NCBI RefSeq assembly: GCF_946222305.1
Contig: NZ_CAMIHZ010000014.1
Coordinates: forward strand, 1-56,217
Direction of reading: 5' to 3'
Origin: an uncultured Corynebacterium sp.
Lineage (GTDB): Bacteria > Actinomycetota > Actinomycetes > Mycobacteriales > Mycobacteriaceae
Length of the DNA: 56,217 bases
Made by a program: the position numbers and the translations under genes. Of the stretch, positions 1 to 6,905 are shown one piece after another (positions within the stretch are counted from its first letter, which is position 1; every line of letters begins with the position of its first letter). The notes under the pieces were generated by a model. The model was given only the letters and a program-made list of their open reading frames with translations, was not told the origin of the DNA and ran no database searches.

Positions 1-53
1 ATATTCCAGATTTTCCCATCTACTCAAACGGAACAAAACCTGGGACACTTCAG

Positions 54-482
54 TTAACCGGTAACACTGATCCATATCTCAGTTGTGGCTCCACGGTGAA
101 CTTCTACATCGGTAGAAAACGCCCGAGGCAAATCACCTGATGCAGATAGCTCCCATATTTTCTCCCATGTCGCAATTAACGATTCTGGTTGCTGGCCACT
201 GGCGTCAAAAACCTTCCTTTGCTCAGAAGGGATCGGAACCACTTGCCACTTCTCGTTCTCTTGGTATGGTTCAGAATTGTTTACGCTTACGCCAACGACT
301 TGGTTATATGCTCCAGTTTCATCCGATTCGTACTTCCATAACACCGCATAGAAACAGTCGTCTGCCCGAGTAGGTACCGCTGCTAAGTCTTGGTCCGTCA
401 TTGCGGTTTCCCAAAGCTCGGGGATCTTGGCGTGATCAGTACTTTCAATAGAATTTGTTGTCCTAGTGCTAGGTCCAATCAC
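54..482 (-). CDS. Hypothetical protein, possibly 5'-truncated
   Basis: I do not recognise this 142-residue protein. The first available start is a GTG at 482; an in-frame TAG lies about 30 bases further upstream and there is no convincing ribosome binding site, so the real N-terminus may be lost. The product is acidic and soluble, with no membrane segment or signal peptide, and contains several Trp residues (for example around WEKIWEL), which suggests a folded domain. It sits next to a decayed IS110 transposase at an eroded accessory edge. A second open frame on the same strand, at 469-648, could be its displaced 5' part after a frameshift. It may be a pseudogene remnant or a real small gene with the wrong start. 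Confidence 0.4.
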   Translation of the reverse strand: MIGPSTRTTNSIESTDHAKIPELWETAMTDQDLAAVPTRADDCFYAVLWKYESDETGAYNQVVGVSVNNSEPYQENEKWQVVPIPSEQRKVFDASGQQPESLIATWEKIWELSASGDLPRAFSTDVEVHRGATTEIWISVTG

Positions 483-644
483 GAACGCAAGTGAAGGATC
501 CTGGGTCTAGTTTCGATCCGGTTGTGTCAGCTGTGCTGATGGGGTCGATGAGATAGTGCTCGGTGTCTATGTCTTGTGGGGTGGTACAGTCCAACGCTTC
601 CTTGGAGTGCTTGGTGTTCCATGAAAGAACTTTCCGCAAGGCGA

Positions 645-662
645 CCATACCCGAAGGTATGG
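645..662. repeat. Small perfect hairpin
   Basis: CCATACC at 645-651 and GGTATGG at 656-662 form a perfect 7-bp stem with a CGAA tetraloop. There is no T-run on either side, so it is a poor terminator. It lies beyond the 3' side of the decayed IS110 transposase and may be a small palindromic repeat of the kind such elements are often found near. The function is unknown. Confidence 0.4.
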
Positions 663-814
663 AGGTCTAGTCATTTATTGAATGGTGCACGTAACGTCGC
701 ATGACCGCTAGTCCGTGTGGAGTCCTGCGGTCAGTACCTTGCCTGTTCGGGGAGGTAGAGAAAGCAAAGACTATGGAATGTGAATCTCTAATCGGCGCGA
801 TTGTTGAATGGCTT

Positions 815-1256
815 TCATAAAGGGTATGCTCTACCGACGCTTCGAACCTTGGTGGGACCACCGTATTTCGCAAGTAGGTGGAGGATCCACTTTCGGTGAA
901 TCATCTGTCCGCGCAGGACATGTTCGAATGCAGGGTAGGTTCCCACGAGCGCGAATCGCATCTGGCTAATCAAGCGTGTGTAGGCCCGAGCGAGGTCTTC
1001 CGATAGCGTTGAGGACTTTCAGCTGGAGGCAGACTTCCTCTACGCGGTCGACGCTGCGCAGGGAATCTGGAAGGTTAAGGCCGGCATGGGCGATAACGTA
1101 GGCGTCGTCGGCGAGGATTTTGCTGAATAGCTTGCGTAGCGAGCCCTCATGCTGGTTGGTGCGTTTGGACAGGACTTGTCTGCCTTGGGGATCGAGGACG
1201 CAGGCGTGATGGAAGTAATTGCCGACGTCCACGCCAATGACGAAGTCATAGGCCAT
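815..1256 (-). pseudogene. Decayed IS110-family transposase
   Basis: The ATG at 1256 has a strong AGGAGG site nine bases upstream and begins MAYDFVIGVDVGNYFHHACV, the typical N-terminus of IS110-family DEDD transposases (first Asp in GVDVG). Two lesions are visible. Near 1100-1108 the sequence jumps from LADDA straight to YVIAHAGLNLPDSLRSVDRV, which in intact relatives I recall as about 50-60 residues further on, so there is an in-frame internal deletion. Near 1001 two bases appear to be missing. After that the proper sequence continues in another frame (DLARAYTRLISQM, then GTYPAFEHVLRGQ) to a stop at 815. The C-terminal part with the Ser motif is gone. It cannot encode an active transposase. 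Confidence 0.8.
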
Positions 1257-1710
1257 GGGTGTATGCCTCCTAGCGATGGATGAGAAGTTGGATTATTTGA
1301 GCTTCATCGCTGGGGGTGGTCGGACATACTTGGTACTGGCATCCACATTACTGAGAGACCTCATACCACCTGGGCTGGGGCAGGTTCCTATGAGCAATGG
1401 GGAGTATGTCACTGTCTTCGGTGGCATCACCCCCCCGGATCATTTTCAGACAGGGACAGCAACAAGCCATACCGAAGCCAGCGACTAGTTCCACAGTCCT
1501 TCCGGACGGCGCGAACGAGCATAAACATAGCCCACCCAATCGGGTGGACAGGTTATGAATCTTCGGTGCCCTGAGGTGGAACTACTAACAACGTAATGGG
1601 CGGGTATGGCCCCAAGAGGGGCGGGGCACCCGGTCAACCAGAGTCGTAGTATCGACGAAGTTCAGTCTGATTAAGGCGAAGTGCCGAGGCAGGGATCCAA
1701 AATACAAGGA
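1257..1710. other. Non-coding interval upstream of the IS remnant
   Basis: About 450 bases between the transposase remnant and the pckG terminator. Short open frames exist on both strands here, but none has a ribosome binding site or a recognisable product. The part next to 1256 is probably the 5' flank of the former IS110 element. I see no RNA gene. Confidence 0.5.
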
Positions 1711-1743
1711 AAAGCGACGAGACCGATATGGTCTCGTCGCTTT
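1711..1743. terminator. Intrinsic terminator of pckG
   Basis: A perfect 14-bp stem (AAAGCGACGAGACC at 1711-1724 and its complement at 1730-1743) with a five-base loop. Read on the minus strand it ends in TTTTCCTT, a good U-tract. It lies about 100 bases past the pckG stop. Confidence 0.85.
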
Positions 1744-1760
1744 CGCTTAATTGCTTTTCG

Positions 1761-1799
1761 GCCTACCGGCCAGAGCGGTAGGCGCTCGAAGCGCCTACC
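1761..1799. repeat. Two mutually exclusive hairpins
   Basis: GGTAGGCGC at 1777-1785 pairs with GCGCCTACC at 1791-1799. The same central bases CGGTAGGC (1776-1783) can instead pair with GCCTACCG at 1761-1768. The two structures cannot form together. They lie between the pckG stop and its terminator, so they would be in the pckG 3' untranslated region. Confidence 0.5.
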
Positions 1800-1846
1800 C
1801 AACACACACAGCTGTCAGTACTACGCCTACTCCCCCTGTGCAGACG

Positions 1847-3670
1847 TTACTTCTGTGCCGCCGCGATGCGTTCCTTCAGGCCGTTGAACTCGTCCCACAC
1901 TTCCTGTGGAACCTTCGGGCCCAGGAATTTCAGCCACTCTTCGTTATCAGCCAGGTCACGCTCCCACTCAGCCGGGTTCACTTGCAGAGCTTCGCGGATA
2001 TCTTCCTCGGTCTCCTTCAGACCGTCGGTGTCGATGTCCTCGTAACGTGCGGTGTAACCGACGACAGTCTCGTCAGCCTCCACGCGACCCTCGATGCGGT
2101 CGATGATCCACTTCAGCACGCGAGAGTTCTCACCGAAGCCCGGCCACAGGAAGCGACCGTCTTCACCGCGGCGGAACCAGTTGACCAAGAAGACCTCTGG
2201 CATCTTGTCGCCGCCCTTTTCACCCATGTTGATCCAGTGCTGCAGGTAATCACCAGCGTTGTAACCGATGAAGGGCAGCATCGCCATTGGATCGTGGCGC
2301 AGAGAACCGACGGCAGCCTCCGCTGCGGCGGCAGTCTGGCCGGAAGCCATGGTGGCTCCGATAAACGTAGCGTGGTTCCAATCGCGAGCCTGCGTGACCA
2401 ACGGAACCGTATCCGCGCGGCGTCCACCAAACAGAATGGCGGAAACCGGAACACCCTTGTGATCGTCGTACTCCGGCGCAGCGGTTGGGCACTGAGCGAT
2501 CGGGGTGCAGTAACGGGAGTTCGGGTGTGCAGCCAGGCCCTCGCCGTCTGCGGTCCACTCGTTACCCAGCCAGTCGGTGAGGCGCTCTGGTTTGTTCTCC
2601 AAGGACTCCCACCACACGCTGCCGTCCTCGGTGAGACCGACGTTGGTGTATAGATTGTTGCCTGGCTCCAGGGTCTTCATTGCCACTGGGTTGGAGCTGT
2701 AGTTGGTACCCGGAGCAACACCGAAGAAACCGTTTTCTGGGTTCACCGCGTACAGGCGACCGTCCTCGCCGAAGCGCAGCCATGCGATATCGTCACCGAC
2801 GACCTCCGCGCGCCAGCCCGGGATGGTCGGTTGGATCATTGCCAGGTTGGTCTTGCCACATGCGGATGGGAAGGCAGCACAGATGTAGTACGCCTTGTCC
2901 TCTGGGCTGATCAGCTTCAGGATCAGCATGTGCTCAGCCATCCAGCCTTCGTCGCGAGCCATTGCGGAAGCGATACGCAGCGCGTAGCACTTCTTCGCCA
3001 GGATGGCGTTGCCGCCGTAACCGGAACCGTAGGACCAGATCTCACGATCCTCAGGGAAGTGGGTGATGTACTTCGTGTCGTTGCATGGCCACGCCGAGTC
3101 CTCTTGGCCCTCCTCCAGAGGAGCACCAACGGAGTGCCAGCCCTTCACGAACTCGCCGGTGGCATCGATCTTAGCCAGTGCCTCTGCACCCATGCGGGTC
3201 ATGATGCGCATGGACATCACCACATAGGCGGAGTCCGTCAGCTCCACACCCAGCTTGGGCTGCGGATCAGAAATCGGACCCATGCAGAAAGGCACAACGT
3301 ACATGGTGCGACCACGCATGGAACCGGAGAAGTGCTCGCGCATCTCGGCGCGCATCTTCTCTGGGTCTACCCAGTTGTTGGTCGGGCCAGCATCTTCTTC
3401 GTTCTTGGAGCAGATAAACGTGCGGGATTCCACGCGGGCAACGTCGGCCGGGTTGGAACGAGCCAAGAAGGAGTTTGGCTGCTTCTCCTCGTTGAGCTTC
3501 ACCAGAGTGCCGTGTTCCACGAGCTCAGAAGCCAAACGATCCCATTCCTCATCGGAACCGTCGCAGAACACTACGCGCTCGGGCTGGAAGAGCTCCACGC
3601 TCTCCTCAATCCACTGCAGCAGGTCCTGGTTTTGCGTGGGGGCCTCGCCGACTAGCCCTCGAATGGTCAT
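1847..3670 (-). CDS. pckG: Phosphoenolpyruvate carboxykinase (GTP)
   Basis: Converts oxaloacetate and GTP to PEP, GDP and CO2, the entry step of gluconeogenesis in the cytoplasm. The 607-residue length is normal for the GTP-dependent family. The nucleotide-binding loop AAFPSACGKTNLAM, with its hallmark Cys, is near residue 285, and PFCMGPISDPQPKLGVELTD near residue 130 is also a family signature. The ATG at 3670 follows an AGGGAGAG ribosome binding site at good spacing. The gene is monocistronic in appearance, with its own terminator at 1711-1743. Its position beside trmB and an MmpL exporter matches the pckA-trmB-mmpL3 order of M. tuberculosis. Confidence 0.97.
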   Translation of the reverse strand: MTIRGLVGEAPTQNQDLLQWIEESVELFQPERVVFCDGSDEEWDRLASELVEHGTLVKLNEEKQPNSFLARSNPADVARVESRTFICSKNEEDAGPTNNWVDPEKMRAEMREHFSGSMRGRTMYVVPFCMGPISDPQPKLGVELTDSAYVVMSMRIMTRMGAEALAKIDATGEFVKGWHSVGAPLEEGQEDSAWPCNDTKYITHFPEDREIWSYGSGYGGNAILAKKCYALRIASAMARDEGWMAEHMLILKLISPEDKAYYICAAFPSACGKTNLAMIQPTIPGWRAEVVGDDIAWLRFGEDGRLYAVNPENGFFGVAPGTNYSSNPVAMKTLEPGNNLYTNVGLTEDGSVWWESLENKPERLTDWLGNEWTADGEGLAAHPNSRYCTPIAQCPTAAPEYDDHKGVPVSAILFGGRRADTVPLVTQARDWNHATFIGATMASGQTAAAAEAAVGSLRHDPMAMLPFIGYNAGDYLQHWINMGEKGGDKMPEVFLVNWFRRGEDGRFLWPGFGENSRVLKWIIDRIEGRVEADETVVGYTARYEDIDTDGLKETEEDIREALQVNPAEWERDLADNEEWLKFLGPKVPQEVWDEFNGLKERIAAAQK

Positions 3671-3761
3671 CGAATCTCTCCCTACGTTTAATAATTTCGC
3701 GTACCGGGCTCACAGCAATCTGGGGCGATTGCATAGGTAGACAGCACATTCTATCTGCTCA

Positions 3762-3775
3762 CGACGGCATCGTCG
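3762..3775. promoter_or_regulatory. Candidate operator upstream of pckG
   Basis: CGACG-GCAT-CGTCG is a perfect inverted repeat about 90 bases upstream of the pckG start. It lies next to TAGAAT on the minus strand, a plausible -10 element. An operator role is inference; no known regulator motif was recognised. Confidence 0.3.
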
Positions 3776-3867
3776 CTTACATACCCAGACTATCTGGCTT
3801 TTACGGGCCAAACATCCAGCTTCGGTTTCTATGGGCGTGTTTTGCATCACCCACTCCGGTTATGATG

Positions 3868-4329
3868 TTAGCCCCATTCCCCCCGATCAACACATTTCCA
3901 AGATTTGGAATCCCACTTTTCCCCCGTATGGGAGGGGATATCCTTTACTGCAGGGTTCGAAGTTGGTGTTTCTTGCCCACTTTTTGTTTCGACGCCCCCA
4001 GCTTCCCCCTCTCCCAACCACCTCCAGGCAGACCAATGCCCATCGAAGGAGACATTCGAGACGTAATCGATCTGGCCATCCCCATCCGTATCGGCAAAGA
4101 TACTCATGCCATCATCGGTGGCCACCGTGGCTGAATCGGTATCCACATCGGCGGGAAGCATGAAGGTTTCCGCGCCGATTGTCATCCCCAAATGGCCGGA
4201 GAGATCGTGACCAATCCCACCACTTCCCGCAACCTCCGGGCCGACTAGCCCCCGGTCAGTCTGCCGAGCGATATCCGTAATCGTGTTCCAATCGCCGCTG
4301 GTGTGCCATTCCCCAGTCCATTCGTTCAT
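3868..4329 (-). CDS. DUF6802-like protein with Ca-loop motif
   Basis: A 153-residue protein of unknown function that resembles the corynebacterial proteins I know as DUF6802; this assignment is tentative. Residues 80-88 read DTDGDGQID, which fits the DxDxDGxxD calcium-loop pattern, followed by a Trp-rich stretch (GHWSAWRW). There is no signal peptide. Its ATG at 4329 overlaps the TGA of the preceding 27-codon ORF in an ATGA arrangement, so it is probably translated by reinitiation. It is the last gene of a three-ORF operon starting at 5290. The position between pckG and trmB is the one held by uncharacterised genes in the mycobacterial mmpL3 locus. Confidence 0.75.
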   Translation of the reverse strand: MNEWTGEWHTSGDWNTITDIARQTDRGLVGPEVAGSGGIGHDLSGHLGMTIGAETFMLPADVDTDSATVATDDGMSIFADTDGDGQIDYVSNVSFDGHWSAWRWLGEGEAGGVETKSGQETPTSNPAVKDIPSHTGEKWDSKSWKCVDRGEWG

Positions 4330-4343
4330 CGTGTAACCCCCGC
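4326..4343. repeat. 18-nt direct repeat, copy 1
   Basis: The 18 bases TCATCGTGTAACCCCCGC occur here and again at 4406-4423, exactly 80 bases away. Read on the minus strand, each copy holds an ATGA stop/start overlap plus the last codons of the upstream ORF, so the repeat duplicates a translational-coupling junction. Confidence 0.9.
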
Positions 4344-4409
4344 TGCTAAACCATCCAGTTGTCCCCTCACCGCGCGGACCCGTTCCTGCACCATGGATTT
4401 GGCATTCAT
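4326..4409 (-). CDS. 27-residue coupled small ORF
   Basis: An ORF of 27 codons whose ATG (4409-4407) overlaps the TGA of the 294-residue gene and whose own TGA overlaps the ATG of the 153-residue gene. Its C-terminus (QERVRAVRGQLDGLAAGVTR) resembles the C-terminus of the upstream protein (SEQVRQLEGVGAGVTR). The simplest reading is a tandem duplication of the gene end that created a mini-ORF. It may be a real small peptide, or only a means of passing ribosomes to the next gene. No domain can be named. Confidence 0.5.
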   Translation of the reverse strand: MNAKSMVQERVRAVRGQLDGLAAGVTR

Positions 4410-4423
4410 CGTGTAACCCCCGC
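4406..4423. repeat. 18-nt direct repeat, copy 2
   Basis: Second copy of the 18-base sequence at 4326-4343. This one spans the stop of the 294-residue gene and the start of the 27-codon ORF. Confidence 0.9.
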
Positions 4424-5290
4424 CCCTACGCCTTCTAACTGTCTTACCTGTTCGCTCACCCGCGGAATCTGCAGCCGCGCTACCACTTGAGTCACAAGCT
4501 CCGCCCAATGCTGTTGCAGAGCCTGCTGAACTACCCCACTGCGCAGCCGGGCGGTGTGCTCCTTTTGCAGCCGCAAACGCAGCACCACCAGAGCGACCGC
4601 CACCAGCGCCCCCAAGGCCAATCCGATGGTCACGTTACCGATGGCCCGGCCGATCCCGGCGCCCATCGCGACTGCACCCAGCGCTCCGACCAATGGCAGC
4701 CACGTTTCCAGTCGGCTCACCGGAGAAACCCACTCCGGGGAAACGTCCGGCGCGTCTAAGGCAACACTGGGAAAGTGCACGCCGTGGCGCACCACGGCGT
4801 GCCGCAGCCCCGCCACGAAAGTGGCGTGGGCGGCGGCCACGTCGTCATGCTGAGCGCATTCCTTAGCCAAACGCCCACCCGCCAGCCGCACGGAGATCCG
4901 CACCCGGTCCAAGCGTTCGGCATCCGCACGATGGGCATCGGCGAACCAGCGTTTCATGTCTACTCGCAGACTGCAAATGACCTCCGCTGCCTCGCCCACC
5001 GAAGAAACCCGGAGCGCACCCGGAATATCGGGCCAGGCGGCGCGATGGGCGTCGGTAAATAGAACCACCACACCCATAGCCCCAATGACGGCCTTGATAA
5101 CCCGAAGGTCCTCGGCAGTGGGCTGCTCGGCGACAGCTAGAACGCAATCGGGACGGGTTTCCGGCCCGCCACCGACAAGAACGTGAAACTCCCTGCTGGG
5201 CGAAGCGACAGAACGGGCAAGCTGCTCCAGCTGATCAGCCACCGCCCGCACCCGCTGCCCATCCGGCCCGATAATCGATACGGTTTTCAT
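4406..5290 (-). CDS. Uncharacterised membrane protein (294 aa)
   Basis: I do not recognise the family. Residues 1-110 have an alpha/beta pattern beginning MKTVSIIGPDG, with hydrophobic strands at VLAVAEQ and MGVVVLFTD that resemble a nucleotide-binding or receiver-like fold; no P-loop is visible. Residues 111-190 are helical and charged. Two adjacent membrane helices lie at about 197-217 and 219-238, and a basic helical tail follows. It is the first gene of a coupled operon and is divergent from trmB with only about 36 bases between starts. A run of G residues ahead of the ATG may serve as a weak ribosome binding site. Such membrane proteins next to the mycolate exporter are candidates for accessory envelope factors, which is inference. 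Confidence 0.75.
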   Translation of the reverse strand: MKTVSIIGPDGQRVRAVADQLEQLARSVASPSREFHVLVGGGPETRPDCVLAVAEQPTAEDLRVIKAVIGAMGVVVLFTDAHRAAWPDIPGALRVSSVGEAAEVICSLRVDMKRWFADAHRADAERLDRVRISVRLAGGRLAKECAQHDDVAAAHATFVAGLRHAVVRHGVHFPSVALDAPDVSPEWVSPVSRLETWLPLVGALGAVAMGAGIGRAIGNVTIGLALGALVAVALVVLRLRLQKEHTARLRSGVVQQALQQHWAELVTQVVARLQIPRVSEQVRQLEGVGAGVTR

Positions 5291-5326
5291 AGGGCTACCC
5301 CCACTTTTCCCCCTCAGTCTGCAACA

Positions 5327-6082
5327 ATGGTTGAGATGAATAGTTCTGATAAAAACCTAGGCAACCTACCCCCGGGTCGCCCGCTGCAAACCGATTTTAA
5401 TGATGGACGCGACTATCCGCGACTGGGAAACTTCAGTTTCCGCCGGGGCACCCTCACCGATAACCAGGAAGCGCTGTGGGAGGAAAACTGGCCGCGGCTG
5501 GGCAAAGTCCTCACCGATGAGCAGATTGACCTGCCCGAATGGTTTGGCCGCGAAGCCGATACCATCGTGGAAATCGGCTCGGGGACCGGCACCTCCACCG
5601 CAGCCATGGCTCCGCTGGAGAAGGACACAAATATCGTAGCCGTGGAGCTCTACCGCCCCGGTTTGGCGAAATTGCTGGGCTCGGTGGTGCGTGGCGAGAT
5701 CGAAAACATCCGCATGATCCGCGGCGATGGTGTGGAAGTTCTGCAGCGCATGTTCGCACCCGAAGCGCTGGCCGGCGTGCGGATCTTCTTCCCCGATCCC
5801 TGGCCGAAGGCGCGGCACCATAAGCGACGCATCGTGCAATCCGGAACCCTGCACCTCATTGCATCCCGGTTGCGCCCGGGTGGCATCCTGCACATCGCCA
5901 CCGATCACGCGGATTACGCAGAGTGGATCGACGAGCTCGTCGAAGTTGAGCCACAGCTGGAATACCTCGGCTGGCCCGCAGACGTTCCCATGCTGACAGA
6001 TCGTCAGGTCATCACGAAGTTCGAGGGCAAGGGCTTGGATAAGGAACACACCATTCGCGAGTACCTCTGGCGCAAGCGCTAG
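5327..6082 (+). CDS. trmB: tRNA (guanine-N7)-methyltransferase
   Basis: Uses S-adenosylmethionine to methylate G46 in the variable loop of tRNAs. The 251-residue protein has the SAM-binding motif VEIGSGTGTSTAAM and the TrmB signature FFPDPWPKARHHKRR. I chose the ATG at 5327 because longer in-frame starts would run into the divergent gene at 5290; ATG 5336 is the next choice. No ribosome binding site precedes it, so the message may be leaderless. It starts a rightward series (trmB, NYN gene, mmpL, UPF0104, DUF3054) that parallels the trmB-mmpL3 order in M. tuberculosis. Confidence 0.93.
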   Translation: MVEMNSSDKNLGNLPPGRPLQTDFNDGRDYPRLGNFSFRRGTLTDNQEALWEENWPRLGKVLTDEQIDLPEWFGREADTIVEIGSGTGTSTAAMAPLEKDTNIVAVELYRPGLAKLLGSVVRGEIENIRMIRGDGVEVLQRMFAPEALAGVRIFFPDPWPKARHHKRRIVQSGTLHLIASRLRPGGILHIATDHADYAEWIDELVEVEPQLEYLGWPADVPMLTDRQVITKFEGKGLDKEHTIREYLWRKR

Positions 6083-6118
6083 AAGCTTTCCGCACAGCAC
6101 AAGGATTAGTTACGCATC

Positions 6119-6865
6119 ATGGACGAAAACGTAGACGACAATCTCCGCAGCGATTCTCCGGAAACCGCACACGCGGACCCCCACCCGCACGGTGCTGATT
6201 CCAACATCCACAGCCGGCACACTGACAGCAACCACCACGACCAAACAGCCGGCGCAGACGGGCGCCTGCTCCTGGTGTGGGACGCCCCGAACATCGACAT
6301 GGGCCTAGGATCCATCCTCGGTAGCCGCCCGACGGCCGCGCATCGCCCGCGTTTCGACGCAGTCGGTCGCTGGCTGCTAGGTCGCGCCGATGAACTGGCC
6401 GATGAGTTCGACGGCCCCGTGGAACCCGAAGCAACCGTCTTCACCAATATCGCTGAAGGCAGCGCCGACCTGGTGCGCCCCTGGGTGGAAGCCCTGCGCA
6501 ACGTAGGTTTCGCAGTCTTCGCTAAGCCCAAGTTGACGGAAGATTCCGATGTAGACCCAGACATGCTGGATCATATCCGCCTGCGCTACGAGCAAGGCAC
6601 GCTGGACGGAGTTGTGGTTGCCAGCGCCGATGGGCAAAATTTCCAGGAGTACTTGGAAGAGCTTGCCGAGGAAATCCCCGTCACCGTGTTGGGTTTCCAA
6701 GAGCACACCACTTGGGCCGTGGGCAGCACGGCGTTGGAGTTCATCGATCTGGAGGACATCCCCGGAGTCTTCCGCGAACCCCTGCCACGTGTGAACCTGG
6801 ACAACCTGCCAGACGGTGGCGCATGGCTGCAGCCGTTCCGTCCATTGTCTGCGTTGCTGGACTAG
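6119..6865 (+). CDS. NYN-domain protein (Rv0207c-like)
   Basis: A 248-residue cytoplasmic protein with a NYN (PIN-like nuclease) fold. The first strand carries an acidic residue in LLLVWDAPNIDMGLG (around residues 50-60), and conserved acidic positions follow in DSDVDPDMLDHIRL and VVASADGQNF, as expected for a metal-dependent RNase active site. The first 45 residues are His/Asp-rich and probably disordered. An AAGGA site lies about 13 bases ahead of the ATG. It sits between trmB and the MmpL exporter, as Rv0207c does beside mmpL3; the link between a putative RNase and mycolate export is unexplained. Confidence 0.82.
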   Translation: MDENVDDNLRSDSPETAHADPHPHGADSNIHSRHTDSNHHDQTAGADGRLLLVWDAPNIDMGLGSILGSRPTAAHRPRFDAVGRWLLGRADELADEFDGPVEPEATVFTNIAEGSADLVRPWVEALRNVGFAVFAKPKLTEDSDVDPDMLDHIRLRYEQGTLDGVVVASADGQNFQEYLEELAEEIPVTVLGFQEHTTWAVGSTALEFIDLEDIPGVFREPLPRVNLDNLPDGGAWLQPFRPLSALLD

Positions 6866-6905
6866 GTCTTGGATAGGCCCGAGACAAACTAGAAAGGAAC
6901 CCACA

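Noticed and set aside
1255..1539. Small open frames on both strands upstream of the IS110 remnant
   Set aside because: No ribosome binding site, no homology I can recognise, and odd composition; likely non-coding flank.
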